Under the pieces are notes generated by a model, which made no database searches, was not told where the DNA came from, and worked only from the letters and a program-made list of their open reading frames with translations. From contig NZ_JTDB02000001.1 of assembly GCF_000785435.2 (NCBI RefSeq), positions 496,001 through 560,000 on the forward strand: 64,000 bases of DNA, given 5' to 3'. The position numbers and the translations under genes were made by a program. The DNA comes from Paraburkholderia sacchari. GTDB lineage: Bacteria > Pseudomonadota > Gammaproteobacteria > Burkholderiales > Burkholderiaceae. Positions 17,252-25,920 of the stretch are shown here, in pieces (position 1 is the first letter of the stretch; every line of letters begins with the position of its first letter).

Positions 17252-18061
17252 ATGCGTATCGCGCTAGGAATCCAGTACGACGGGGCCGCCTACTGCGGCT
17301 GGCAATCGCAGCCTCACGGCAAGACGGTGCAGGACGCGCTCGAGCGCGCGCTGCGCGAGTTCGCGACCGTGCCGCTGCCCACCGTGGTCGCGGGCCGCAC
17401 CGACACGGGCGTGCACGGCCTCGGCCAGGTCGTGCACTTCGACACCGATCTCGATCGCGCGCCGTTCTCGTGGGTGCGCGGCACCAACGCGTTCCTGCCG
17501 CCGACGGTGGCCGTGCAATGGGCGCAGCCGATGCCCGAGGCGTTCCACGCGCGCTTTTCGGCGTTCGAGCGCACGTATTACTACGCGCTCTACGTGAACC
17601 CGGTGCGCTCGCCCATGCTGGCGGGGCGGGCGGGCTGGATCCACACGCCGCTCGACGTCGATGCCATGCGCGAAGCGGCGGCCTGCCTGATCGGCGAGCA
17701 TGATTTTTCGGCGTTCCGTTCCTCGGAGTGCCAGTCGAAGACGCCGGTGAAGCACCTGTATCAGATCGATATCCGGCCACTGGGCGATTTCATCCACTTC
17801 CGCTTTCGCGCGAACGCGTTTCTCCACCACATGGTGCGCAACCTGATGGGCTGCCTCGTGGCGGTGGGGCGCGGCCGTTATCCGGCCGCGTGGATGGCCG
17901 ACGTGCTGGCCGGGCTCGATCGCACCAAGGCCGCGCCGACCTTCATGCCCGACGGCCTGTATCTCGCGCAAGTAGGCTATCCTGAGGAATTCGCCGTGCC
18001 CGCCGCGCATACGGCAAGCGTGCCGTGGAGCACGGTCTGGACCGATGCGAGTGAACCCTGA
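17252..18061 (+). CDS. truA: tRNA pseudouridine(38-40) synthase
   Basis: A protein of 269 residues that isomerises uridines 38-40 in the anticodon stem of many tRNAs. The N-terminal [18 protein letters not shown] and the catalytic aspartate D51 in [17 protein letters not shown] are diagnostic. [16 protein letters not shown] is the conserved C-terminal helix. It starts 13 bases after fimV, and its end overlaps or abuts trpF, so fimV-truA-trpF are probably read together. The initiator at 17252 gives the standard N-terminus; an upstream start in the same frame lies inside fimV. Confidence 0.97.
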   Translation: MRIALGIQYDGAAYCGWQSQPHGKTVQDALERALREFATVPLPTVVAGRTDTGVHGLGQVVHFDTDLDRAPFSWVRGTNAFLPPTVAVQWAQPMPEAFHARFSAFERTYYYALYVNPVRSPMLAGRAGWIHTPLDVDAMREAAACLIGEHDFSAFRSSECQSKTPVKHLYQIDIRPLGDFIHFRFRANAFLHHMVRNLMGCLVAVGRGRYPAAWMADVLAGLDRTKAAPTFMPDGLYLAQVGYPEEFAVPAAHTASVPWSTVWTDASEP

Positions 18062-18092
18062 AACACCCAACCCAGCTATCGAGCCGCAAGTC

Positions 18093-18779
18093 ATGACGTC
18101 AGCAGAACAACCCGCCATCGCCGCTACGCACCGCACGCGCATCAAGCTGTGCGGGCTTTCGACGCCCGAGGCGGTCGCGCACGCCATCGACCTCGGCGCC
18201 GACGCCATCGGCCTCGTGTTCTATCCGCCGAGCGCGCGCTCGGTGAGCGTGGCGCAGGCGGTGGAGCTCACCCATGACATTCCGCCGTTCGTCTCGGTGG
18301 TGGGCCTGTTCGTGAACGCCACGCCGCAATGGGTGGGCGAGGTCGCGAGCAACGTCTCGCTCACGCTGCTGCAGTTTCACGGCGACGAAACCCCCGACCA
18401 ATGCGAATCGCTGGCCTCGGTTGCCGGTTTGCCCTGGTTGCGCGCATTGCGGGTGGCGGCCGATACTCGCGAGGCCGATTTGATAGAATCGGCAAATCGT
18501 TATTCATCAGCCAGCGGCGTGCTGTTCGACACCCATGTCGAAGGTTACGGCGGCGGCGGGAAGGTCTTCGATTGGTCACTTATCCCCGCAGGGCTCGCGC
18601 GTCGGGCCGTTTTAAGTGGTGGCTTGAACGCGCAAAACGTCAGTGATGCGATTCGCCAGGTGCGTCCGTTCGCCGTCGATGTCTCCAGTGGCATCGAGGT
18701 CCCGGGCGCGAAGGGCGTGAAAGATCACGCCCGCATGGCGGCGTTCGTGCGCGCAGTGCGCGAAGCGGACGCGGGATAA
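18093..18779 (+). CDS. trpF: Phosphoribosylanthranilate isomerase
   Basis: A (beta/alpha)8-barrel of 228 residues that converts N-(5-phosphoribosyl)anthranilate to the ribulose derivative (CdRP) in tryptophan synthesis. RIKLCGLSTPE carries the catalytic cysteine, VLFDTHVEGYGGGGKVFDW the phosphate-binding region and catalytic aspartate, and AVDVSSGIEVPGAKGVKD the C-terminal phosphate loop. I chose ATG 18093. An ATG at 18045 in the same frame would add 16 residues and overlap truA; neither has a strong ribosome site. Confidence 0.95.
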   Translation: MTSAEQPAIAATHRTRIKLCGLSTPEAVAHAIDLGADAIGLVFYPPSARSVSVAQAVELTHDIPPFVSVVGLFVNATPQWVGEVASNVSLTLLQFHGDETPDQCESLASVAGLPWLRALRVAADTREADLIESANRYSSASGVLFDTHVEGYGGGGKVFDWSLIPAGLARRAVLSGGLNAQNVSDAIRQVRPFAVDVSSGIEVPGAKGVKDHARMAAFVRAVREADAG

Positions 18780-18841
18780 ATTCTTGGATCAACCAGCGCT
18801 TGCGCGATGCAGGGCGCCCCGGTTGGTCGAGCGAGTGACTT

Positions 18842-20035
18842 ATGTACAATTTGCCCGATGAACGTGGCCATTTCGGCCCTTATGGCGGCGTGTTCGCTGC
18901 CGAAACCCTGATGCAGGCGATCGACGAACTGCGCGACGCCTACGCAAAATTCAAAGACGATCCCGACTTCATCGCCGAATATCAACGCGAGTTGAAGCAT
19001 TTTGTCGGCCGTCCGTCGCCGATCTATCACGCGCAGCGCTGGAGCGAGATGCTGGGCGGCGCCCAGATTTATCTCAAGCGCGAAGACCTGAACCATACCG
19101 GCGCGCACAAGGTGAACAACGTGATCGGCCAGGCGCTGCTCGCGAGGCGCATGGGCAAGCCGCGCGTGATCGCCGAAACCGGCGCGGGCCAGCACGGCGT
19201 GGCCACGGCCACCATCGCCGCGCGCTTCGGCATGGAATGCGTGGTCTACATGGGCGCGGAAGACGTGCGCCGCCAGGCCGCCAACGTCTATCGCATGAAG
19301 CTGCTGGGCGCGACCGTGGTGCCGGTGGAATCGGGCTCGCGCACGCTCAAGGACGCGCTCAACGAAGCCATGCGCGACTGGGTCACCAACGTCGAAAACA
19401 CCTTCTACATCATCGGCACGGTGGCGGGCCCGCACCCGTATCCGATGATGGTGCGCGACTTCCAGCGCGTGATCGGCGACGAATGCCGTGTGCAGATGCC
19501 CGAAATGACGGGCCGCCAGCCCGACGCCGTGATTGCGTGCGTGGGCGGCGGATCGAACGCGATGGGCATCTTTTACCCGTACATCGATGACAGTTCGGTG
19601 CAGTTGATCGGCGTCGAGCCTGCCGGCGACGGCATGGAGACGGGCCGTCACGCGGCTTCGCTCGCGGCCGGCACGCCGGGCGTGCTGCACGGCAACCGCA
19701 CGTATCTGCTACAGGACGAGAATGGCCAGATCATCGAGACGCACTCGGTTTCGGCGGGTCTCGACTACCCGGGCGTCGGTCCCGAGCACGCGTGGCTCAA
19801 GGACAGCGGCCGCGCGCAGTACGTGACCATCGACGACGAGGAAGCGCTCAAGGCGTTCCACGACTGCTGCCGCATCGAGGGCATCATTCCCGCGCTCGAA
19901 TCGAGCCATGCGCTCGCGTACGCGGCGAAGCTCGCGCCAACGCTGCCCAAGGACAAGGTTCTGCTGGTGAACTTGTCGGGCCGCGGCGACAAGGACATGC
20001 ACACGGTCGCCGAGCGATCGGGCATTCAGTTCTGA
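18842..20035 (+). CDS. trpB: Tryptophan synthase beta chain
   Basis: A protein of 397 residues that joins indole and serine to give tryptophan, using PLP. The PLP lysine is K90 in [18 protein letters not shown]; the phosphate loop GGGSNAMG and the [12 protein letters not shown] segment are intact. It forms the alpha2-beta2 complex with TrpA. Here trpB and trpA are separated by a DNA methyltransferase gene. It lies 62 bases after trpF; I see no Trp-codon leader in that gap, only a weak inverted repeat. Confidence 0.98.
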   Translation: MYNLPDERGHFGPYGGVFAAETLMQAIDELRDAYAKFKDDPDFIAEYQRELKHFVGRPSPIYHAQRWSEMLGGAQIYLKREDLNHTGAHKVNNVIGQALLARRMGKPRVIAETGAGQHGVATATIAARFGMECVVYMGAEDVRRQAANVYRMKLLGATVVPVESGSRTLKDALNEAMRDWVTNVENTFYIIGTVAGPHPYPMMVRDFQRVIGDECRVQMPEMTGRQPDAVIACVGGGSNAMGIFYPYIDDSSVQLIGVEPAGDGMETGRHAASLAAGTPGVLHGNRTYLLQDENGQIIETHSVSAGLDYPGVGPEHAWLKDSGRAQYVTIDDEEALKAFHDCCRIEGIIPALESSHALAYAAKLAPTLPKDKVLLVNLSGRGDKDMHTVAERSGIQF

Positions 20036-20047
20036 GCGCCCGGAGCG

Positions 20048-20974
20048 ATGCCCGCGATGCGTGACGAGTTCGACGAGCCGCAAATGCCGGCGCCTGCGGG
20101 CGAGGCCGGTGTGGAAACGGCTGCCCTCGTGGCAGCCGCCGAAGCGCCAGCCTCGGTGCCCGCAGTGCCCGACAGCATCCGGCTCCTGAACCGCGATTTC
20201 CTGACCGATGCAGCGAACCTGCCCGACGCCTCGATCGATCTGATCGTCGCCGATCCGCCTTATGGGCTCGGCAAGGACTACGGCAACGACTCCGACATGC
20301 GTTCGGGCGAGGACTTTCTCGCCTGGACGTATGCGTGGCTCGACCTGGCGATTCCGAAGCTCAAAGCCAGCGGTTCGCTCTATGTGTTCTGCACCTGGCA
20401 GTACGCGCCCGAGATCTTCGTTTATCTGAAGTCGAAAATGACGATGATTAACGAGATCGTCTGGGATCGTCGCGTACCCAGCATGGGCGGCACGACCCGC
20501 CGCTTCACCTCGGTGCACGACAACATCGGTTTCTTCGCGGTTTCGAAAGATTATTACTTCGATCTCGATCCCGTCCGCATCCCGTACGATGCCGTCACGA
20601 AGAAGGCGCGTTCGCGCAAGTTGTTCGAGGGCAGCAAGTGGCTGGAGCTCGGCTACAACCCCAAGGACGTCTGGTCCGTTTCGCGGCTGCACCGTCAGCA
20701 CGCCGAGCGCGTGGATCATCCCACCCAGAAGCCTCTTGAGATCGTCGAGCGCATGGTGCTCGCGAGCTGCCCCCCGGGCGGCCGCGTGCTGGACCCGTTC
20801 ATGGGCAGCGGCACCACGGCAGTCGCCTGCGCGCGTCATCGGCGCGAATTCGTCGGCTATGAAATTAACGAAAGTTACTGCGCGATCGCGCACGAACGAG
20901 TGAGTCTGGCTGCAAGTGCCGCTCCCGCGCGTGCGTCCGCCGCGGTGTCCGCGGCTGTTGCGGCCGGCGCATGA
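20048..20974 (+). CDS. Orphan site-specific DNA methyltransferase (beta class)
   Basis: A protein of 308 residues. Motif IV DPPY is at D69-Y72 (LIVADPPYGLGKDYG) and the SAM motif FMGSGTT is near residue 251 (VLDPFMGSGTTAVACA), an order (IV before I) typical of beta-class N6-adenine or N4-cytosine enzymes. DHPTQKP is motif X-like. No restriction gene is adjacent, so it is a solitary methylase. From memory, B. cenocepacia has an orphan enzyme (BCAM0992, GTWWAC) that may be its counterpart. It starts 12 bases after trpB. ATG 20057 is an alternative start, as GGAG lies too close to 20048. The Ala-rich ends are unusual. Confidence 0.9.
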   Translation: MPAMRDEFDEPQMPAPAGEAGVETAALVAAAEAPASVPAVPDSIRLLNRDFLTDAANLPDASIDLIVADPPYGLGKDYGNDSDMRSGEDFLAWTYAWLDLAIPKLKASGSLYVFCTWQYAPEIFVYLKSKMTMINEIVWDRRVPSMGGTTRRFTSVHDNIGFFAVSKDYYFDLDPVRIPYDAVTKKARSRKLFEGSKWLELGYNPKDVWSVSRLHRQHAERVDHPTQKPLEIVERMVLASCPPGGRVLDPFMGSGTTAVACARHRREFVGYEINESYCAIAHERVSLAASAAPARASAAVSAAVAAGA

Positions 20975-21034
20975 TGCGCCCCCGCCGCCGCTTGCTCGCG
21001 CCGCGCGGTAACGACCGAATCTGAGGACCCTGCT

Positions 21035-21850
21035 ATGTCCCGCATCAAAACCACGTTCGCGGCGCTTGCCGCCGCCAACAAGAAAGGCCTGATCCCGTTC
21101 ATGACCGCCGGCGACCCCGATCCGGCGCGCACGGTCGAATTCATGCATGCGCTCGTTGCTGGTGGCGCGGACGTGATCGAACTCGGCGTGCCGTTCTCGG
21201 ACCCGATGGCCGACGGCCCGGTGATCCAGCAGTCGTCGGAGCGCGCGCTTGCAAAGGGCGTGACGCTCAAGAGCGTGCTCGCCGACGTCAAGCGCTTCCG
21301 CGAATCCGATACGCAGACCCCCGTCGTGCTGATGGGCTACGCCAACCCGATCGAGCGCATGGGCGCCGAGGCGTTCGCCGCCGCCGCCAAGGATGCCGGC
21401 GTGGACGGCGTGCTCGTGGTCGACTATCCGCCCGAGGAGTCGGTGGTGTTCGCCTCGATGATGAAGGCCGCCGGTATCGATCCGATCTTCCTGCTCGCGC
21501 CCACCTCCACCGACCAGCGCATCGCCGCAGTGGGGCAAGCCGCGAGCGGCTACGTCTACTACGTCTCGCTCAAGGGCGTGACGGGCGCGGGGCACCTCGA
21601 CGTCGCAAGCATCGAAAGCAAGATTCCGGCGATCAAGGCGCGCGTGCCGCTGCCGGTTGGCGTGGGCTTCGGCATTCGCGACGCGCAAACGGCCGCCGCC
21701 GTGGCGCAAGTCTCCGACGCCGTGGTGATCGGCAGCCGCATCGTGCAACTGCTCGAGAAGGCGCCGGCCGATACCGCCGCCGAGGCCCTCACGCAATTCG
21801 TGGGCGATATTCGGGCCGCGCTCGACGCGGTTGCGGACAACGCAAAATAA
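21035..21850 (+). CDS. trpA: Tryptophan synthase alpha chain
   Basis: A TIM barrel of 271 residues that cleaves indole-3-glycerol phosphate to indole and passes it through a tunnel to TrpB. The signature [19 protein letters not shown] holds the two catalytic acids (family Glu49 and Asp60), and [14 protein letters not shown] is the phosphate-binding part. A GAGGA ribosome site precedes ATG 21035. The gene follows the methyltransferase and precedes accD. Confidence 0.98.
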   Translation: MSRIKTTFAALAAANKKGLIPFMTAGDPDPARTVEFMHALVAGGADVIELGVPFSDPMADGPVIQQSSERALAKGVTLKSVLADVKRFRESDTQTPVVLMGYANPIERMGAEAFAAAAKDAGVDGVLVVDYPPEESVVFASMMKAAGIDPIFLLAPTSTDQRIAAVGQAASGYVYYVSLKGVTGAGHLDVASIESKIPAIKARVPLPVGVGFGIRDAQTAAAVAQVSDAVVIGSRIVQLLEKAPADTAAEALTQFVGDIRAALDAVADNAK

Positions 21851-21858
21851 GACTGCTG

Positions 21859-21917
21859 TAAAATCGCTTTTTCGCCATGCGCGGTCGGGGTCGGAACCCG
21901 GTCCATCGAGACCGGGT
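21859..21917 (+). promoter_or_regulatory. Candidate promoter and leader hairpin for accD
   Basis: A TAAAAT hexamer at 21859-21864 lies right after the trpA stop. It is followed by a hairpin ACCCGGTC (21896-21903) with GACCGGGT (21910-21917) around a six-base loop. With no T tract it is not a terminator; it may shape the accD 5' leader. Confidence 0.4.
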
Positions 21918-21967
21918 CGATGTCACGCCGTCCGCGCCCGCGCATCACGATCAAGGAAACAACATCA

Positions 21968-22840
21968 ATGAGCTGGCTCGACAAACTGCTGCCGCCCAAG
22001 ATCAAGCAAACCGATCCGAAAAGCCGCAAGAGCATTCCGGAAGGTCTGTGGATCAAGTGCCCGCAGTGCGAAGCGGTCCTGTACCGCAACGATGTGGAAG
22101 CGAATCTGCACGTCTGCCCGAAGTGCGATCACCACATGCGGATCAACGCGCGCGAGCGCCTCGACGGGCTGCTCGATCCGGAAGGCCGCTATGAAATCGG
22201 CCAGGAAATCGTTCCGGTCGACGCGCTGAAGTTCAAGGACAGCCGCAAGTACCCCGACCGCATCAAGGAAGCCATGGACGACACCGGCGAAACCGACGCC
22301 ATGGTCGTCATGGGCGGCGCGATCCACACGCTGCCGTGCGTGGTCGCCTGCTTCGAGTTCGCGTTCATGGGCGGCTCGATGGGCTCGGTGGTGGGCGAGC
22401 GCTTCGCGCGCGGCGCGCAAACCGCGCTCGAGCAGCAAGTGCCGTTCATCTGCTTCACGGCATCTGGCGGCGCGCGCATGCAGGAAAGCCTGCTGTCGCT
22501 GATGCAGATGGCCAAGACCACGGCCATGCTCACGAAGCTCTCGGAAGCCAAGCTGCCGTTCATCTCGGTGCTGACCGACCCCACCATGGGCGGCGTGTCG
22601 GCGAGCTTCGCGTTCCTCGGCGACGTCGTGATCGCAGAGCCGAAGGCGCTGATCGGCTTCGCTGGCCCGCGCGTGATCGAGCAGACGGTGCGCGAGAAAC
22701 TGCCCGAAGGCTTCCAGCGCGCCGAGTTCCTGATGCAAAAGGGCGCGATCGACATGATCGTCGACCGCCGCAAGATGCGCGAGGAAATCGCCCAGTTGAT
22801 GGCGCTGCTGCAGCGCCAGCCGGCCGACGCGGTGGCCTGA
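21968..22840 (+). CDS. accD: Acetyl-CoA carboxylase carboxyltransferase subunit beta
   Basis: A protein of 290 residues that with AccA transfers the carboxyl group from biotin to acetyl-CoA, the first step of fatty-acid synthesis. The N-terminal zinc ribbon is complete: C31/C34 (CPQC) and C50/C53 (CPKC). The crotonase-like core has [14 protein letters not shown] and [12 protein letters not shown] 21968 ([10 protein letters not shown]) is the normal start; an ATG 48 bases upstream is in frame but lacks similarity. The accD-folC order with a SPOR protein and cvpA-purF is common in proteobacteria. Confidence 0.98.
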   Translation: MSWLDKLLPPKIKQTDPKSRKSIPEGLWIKCPQCEAVLYRNDVEANLHVCPKCDHHMRINARERLDGLLDPEGRYEIGQEIVPVDALKFKDSRKYPDRIKEAMDDTGETDAMVVMGGAIHTLPCVVACFEFAFMGGSMGSVVGERFARGAQTALEQQVPFICFTASGGARMQESLLSLMQMAKTTAMLTKLSEAKLPFISVLTDPTMGGVSASFAFLGDVVIAEPKALIGFAGPRVIEQTVREKLPEGFQRAEFLMQKGAIDMIVDRRKMREEIAQLMALLQRQPADAVA

Positions 22841-22893
22841 GCGCACCGGAGGTTGCATGCGCGCGGAACTTGCGGGTTTCGCGCCTTGTCAGA

Positions 22894-22921
22894 CGCGCCG
22901 CAAGCGAAAGCAAGCGGCGCG
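22894..22921 (+). terminator. Possible terminator after accD
   Basis: CGCGCCGC and GCGGCGCG form an 8-bp stem with a 12-base A-rich loop, followed by TTGTCATTT. The T tract is weak, so termination may be partial. A possible -10 for folC (GATAAT, 22934-22939) follows. Confidence 0.4.
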
Positions 22922-23052
22922 TTGTCATTTCCGCGATAATGCCGTTTTTTGCAGCGGCGCAGGTACGCAACGGCGGCGCGCCGGATCGACATATCGACGC
23001 CCGCGCCGTTGCCTGATTAGCCGCTGTGCATGGAATTCCCTGAATCGTCCCG

Positions 23053-24363
23053 ATGAGTACTTTTCCCACCCTCGACGCGTGGCTCACGCATCTCGAAACT
23101 GCGCATCCGGTCGGCATCGACATGGGCCTCGAGCGCATCCGCAAGGTCAAGGACGCGCTGAACCTGAAGTTCGATTGCCCGATGTTCACGGTCGGCGGCA
23201 CGAACGGGAAGGGCTCCACCTGCGCGATTCTCGAAACCATTCTGCTCAAGGCCGGCTATCACGTTGGCTGCCACACGTCGCCGCATCTGCTGTCGTTCAA
23301 CGAGCGTGCGCGCATCGACGGCGTCGAAGCCAGCGACGCCGACCTGCTGCCACACTTCGAGGCCGTGGAGGCCGCGCGCAACTCCTTCGCCATCCCGGTC
23401 TCGCTCACGTACTTCGAGTTCACGACGCTCGCGATCATGCATCTGTTCGCGGCGCGCGGGCTCGACGCCGTGATCTTCGAAGTGGGCCTCGGCGGGCGTC
23501 TCGATGCCGTGAACGTGCTCGACACCGACTGCGCGATCGTCACGAGCATCGACCTCGATCACACCGAGTACCTCGGCGACACGCGCGAGAAGATCGGCTT
23601 CGAAAAGGCCGGCATCTTCCGCCCGGGCGCGCCCGCGATCTGCGCGGATCCGTTTCCGCCGCAATCGCTCATCGACCATGCTCAGGCGATCGGCGCCGAT
23701 CTGTGGCTGTTCGGCCGCGATTTCCGCTATGAAGGCCAGGCCGGCAGCGAGCGTCAGCAATGGAACTACGTGGGCCGCTCGCTGCGCCGTTCGGCGCTGG
23801 CCTATCCGGCGCTGCGCGGCGCGAATCAGCTGATCAATACCTCGGCGGCGCTGGCCGCGCTCGAGGCGCTGCGCGACCGGCTGCCGGTGTCGGCGCAGGA
23901 CATTCGCCTCGGCCTCGCCAACGTGGAGCTGCCGGGCCGCTTCCAGGTGCTGCCGGGCAAGCCGTCGATCATCCTCGACGTGGGCCACAATCCGCATGCC
24001 GCCGCCGTCCTTGGGCAAAATTTGTCCGGCATGGGGTATTTTCCGTACACCTACGCGGTGTTCGGCGCGATGCGCGACAAGGACCTCGCGGGCGTGGTCG
24101 CGCATCTGAAGGGCGAGATCGACCACTGGTGCGTGACCGATTTGCCGTTGCCGCGCGCGGCTTCGGCGCAACAGCTTGAAGCGGTGCTGCGCGAGGCCGG
24201 CGTGGAAGACGGCCCCGACAGCAGCATCACGCGCTACGAAACACCCGCCACGGCGTTTCAAGATGCGCTAAAACGGGCGACCGAAAATGATAGAATTCTC
24301 GTTTTCGGAAGTTTTTTGACGGTTGCCGGCGTCATGGCCTGGCGAAAGTCGCAGCAGCACTGA
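23053..24363 (+). CDS. folC: Bifunctional dihydrofolate/tetrahydrofolate (folylpolyglutamate) synthase
   Basis: A Mur-ligase-fold protein of 436 residues that adds glutamate to dihydropteroate and extends the polyglutamate tail of folates. The P-loop is TVGGTNGKGSTCA at about residues 47-58. VIFEVGLGGRLDAVNV holds the Mg-binding glutamate; IDLDHTEYLGDT and ILDVGHNPHAA are typical. It is followed at 57 bases by the SPOR-domain gene. A second frame with no family match overlaps it on the other strand and is not real. Confidence 0.96.
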   Translation: MSTFPTLDAWLTHLETAHPVGIDMGLERIRKVKDALNLKFDCPMFTVGGTNGKGSTCAILETILLKAGYHVGCHTSPHLLSFNERARIDGVEASDADLLPHFEAVEAARNSFAIPVSLTYFEFTTLAIMHLFAARGLDAVIFEVGLGGRLDAVNVLDTDCAIVTSIDLDHTEYLGDTREKIGFEKAGIFRPGAPAICADPFPPQSLIDHAQAIGADLWLFGRDFRYEGQAGSERQQWNYVGRSLRRSALAYPALRGANQLINTSAALAALEALRDRLPVSAQDIRLGLANVELPGRFQVLPGKPSIILDVGHNPHAAAVLGQNLSGMGYFPYTYAVFGAMRDKDLAGVVAHLKGEIDHWCVTDLPLPRAASAQQLEAVLREAGVEDGPDSSITRYETPATAFQDALKRATENDRILVFGSFLTVAGVMAWRKSQQH

Positions 24364-24420
24364 TCGCGCGGTCCATCACAGCCGTACGTACAGACACGCA
24401 CAGGCCAACAGCAGCCATAC

Positions 24421-25344
24421 ATGGGAATTTTCTCGTTCGGCAAGAAAGACGACGCGCCCAGCCGACGCGACTCTGAAGCCGGCTCCCGCCGCCGGAGCAG
24501 TCAGAACACGCGCGTGGAGCGGCGCAGCCGCCGGCCGGCCCGCTCCGGCGACGCCGAGGCGATGCTGCTCGATCCCACTCTGCCGGAAAAGCAGCGCGCG
24601 CGCCGGCGCCTCGTTGGCGCGATTGCGCTGGTGCTGGCCGCCATCGTGATCCTGCCGATGGTGCTCGACTCGCACCCCAAGCCGGTCACCGACGACATCT
24701 CCATCAATATTCCGAGCCGCCCGGCCTCCAGGACCGTGGCGCGCCGCGACGAGGACACTCAGGCGGGCGTCGCGCCGGACAATCCCGCTGCGGCTGAGGC
24801 CGGGCTGGGCGTAGCGACGCCCGGCGCTTCGGGGCTCTCGGCAGCGGCCTCGGGCGCCGCGCCGGCGCAGACCGCGGCTCAATCGACACAGGCGAAGCCC
24901 GCGGCGCCGGCCAAGTCCGCGCCGTTGGCTCAAGCACAAACGCAAGCTCAAGCTCAAGCGAATTCGACCGAAGCCGCGCAAGCGCCGCGCACCGCCGCGA
25001 AGCCGGCTGCGCCGTCTTTGGGTACGGCTGTCGCGTCGCGCGGCAAGCCGAATACACCGGCCGCCAACGCAGCCGAAGGCGACGGCGTACCGGCCGCGCC
25101 GTCGGGCGCTCGCTTCGCGGTGCAGCTGGGCGCGTTCAGCAGCGACGCGGCCGCGAATAAATGGGTCACGAAGTTGAAAGCCGCAGGAGTGCCTGCATAT
25201 ACCGAGCAACGCAAGGAAGCCGACGGCACGACGCGCACGCTGCTGCGCGCGGGTCCGTTCCCCGACCGCGCCTCGGCCACCGAGGCGATCGCGAAGGTGC
25301 GCGGCGCGGGCCTGATGACGGGCTCGAACGGTTCGGCACAATAA
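24421..25344 (+). CDS. SPOR-domain (DedD-like) inner-membrane protein
   Basis: A bitopic protein of 307 residues. It has a short basic cytoplasmic part, one transmembrane helix at about 63-81 (VGAIALVLAAIVILPMVL), a long Ala/Gln/Pro-rich periplasmic linker, and a C-terminal SPOR domain from about residue 228 (FAVQLGAFSSDAAANKWV, RTLLRAGPFPDRASA). SPOR domains bind denuded peptidoglycan at the division septum; DedD of E. coli, also between folC and cvpA, is a cell-division protein. Position and topology support the same role here. Confidence 0.88.
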   Translation: MGIFSFGKKDDAPSRRDSEAGSRRRSSQNTRVERRSRRPARSGDAEAMLLDPTLPEKQRARRRLVGAIALVLAAIVILPMVLDSHPKPVTDDISINIPSRPASRTVARRDEDTQAGVAPDNPAAAEAGLGVATPGASGLSAAASGAAPAQTAAQSTQAKPAAPAKSAPLAQAQTQAQAQANSTEAAQAPRTAAKPAAPSLGTAVASRGKPNTPAANAAEGDGVPAAPSGARFAVQLGAFSSDAAANKWVTKLKAAGVPAYTEQRKEADGTTRTLLRAGPFPDRASATEAIAKVRGAGLMTGSNGSAQ

Positions 25345-25350
25345 CGCCCG

Positions 25351-25845
25351 ATGTTGACGGCATTCGACTACGCTGTAATGGCGGTGATCGGTTTGTCCGC
25401 ACTGCGCGGGGCGTGGCGCGGGCTCATCGGCGAAATTTTTGGGTTGATCGGCTGGATCGCGGCGCTCATCGTGGCGTGCCGCTACGTGGATCGCGTGGTG
25501 CCCTTCATCCCGGCGAACTGGCCGGGTGGGGCGCTGACCCAGTGGCTGATCGCCTTCGCGCTGATCGTAATCGGCGTGGTGCTTGTGGCCGGGGTGGCGA
25601 ATGCGCTGCTCGGCCGGCTGGTCCAGGTGAGCGGCTTGTCCGGTGTGGACCGCTCGCTCGGCATGATGTTCGGTCTCGTGCGAGGCGTCGTGCTGGTGCT
25701 GATTCTTGTCGTCCTCGCGGGACTGACCGAGCTGCCCCAGCAAGACTTCTGGCGCAATGCGCTGCTGCGGCCCTATGCCGTGCAGGGCGTGCTCGAACTC
25801 AAACCGTTTTTGCCCGAGACGCTCGCGGCCTACGTTCACGTCTGA
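25351..25845 (+). CDS. cvpA: CvpA family membrane protein
   Basis: A protein of 164 residues with four hydrophobic segments (ALRGAWRGLIGEIFGLIGWI in the first two, LIAFALIVIGVVLVAGVANALL, VRGVVLVLILVVLAGL). CvpA is needed for colicin V production in E. coli and for resistance to some envelope stresses such as bile salts; its molecular action is uncertain. It starts 6 bases after the SPOR gene and precedes purF by 75 bases, the classic cvpA-purF arrangement. Confidence 0.93.
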   Translation: MLTAFDYAVMAVIGLSALRGAWRGLIGEIFGLIGWIAALIVACRYVDRVVPFIPANWPGGALTQWLIAFALIVIGVVLVAGVANALLGRLVQVSGLSGVDRSLGMMFGLVRGVVLVLILVVLAGLTELPQQDFWRNALLRPYAVQGVLELKPFLPETLAAYVHV

Positions 25846-25920
25846 CCAGAAACTGGCCGGCTGTCGTTACCACCGCGTCGTCACTGTCACTGCTGATTTC
25901 GCTTTTTTGAAGGACCTGCC

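Noticed and set aside
18780..18841. A tryptophan attenuator before trpB
   Set aside because: The gap has a weak inverted repeat but no Trp-codon peptide and no T tract.
19709..21796. A 695-codon minus-strand frame opposite trpB, the methyltransferase and trpA
   Set aside because: It spans three well-identified genes on the other strand, has a His/Arg-rich random composition and no motif.
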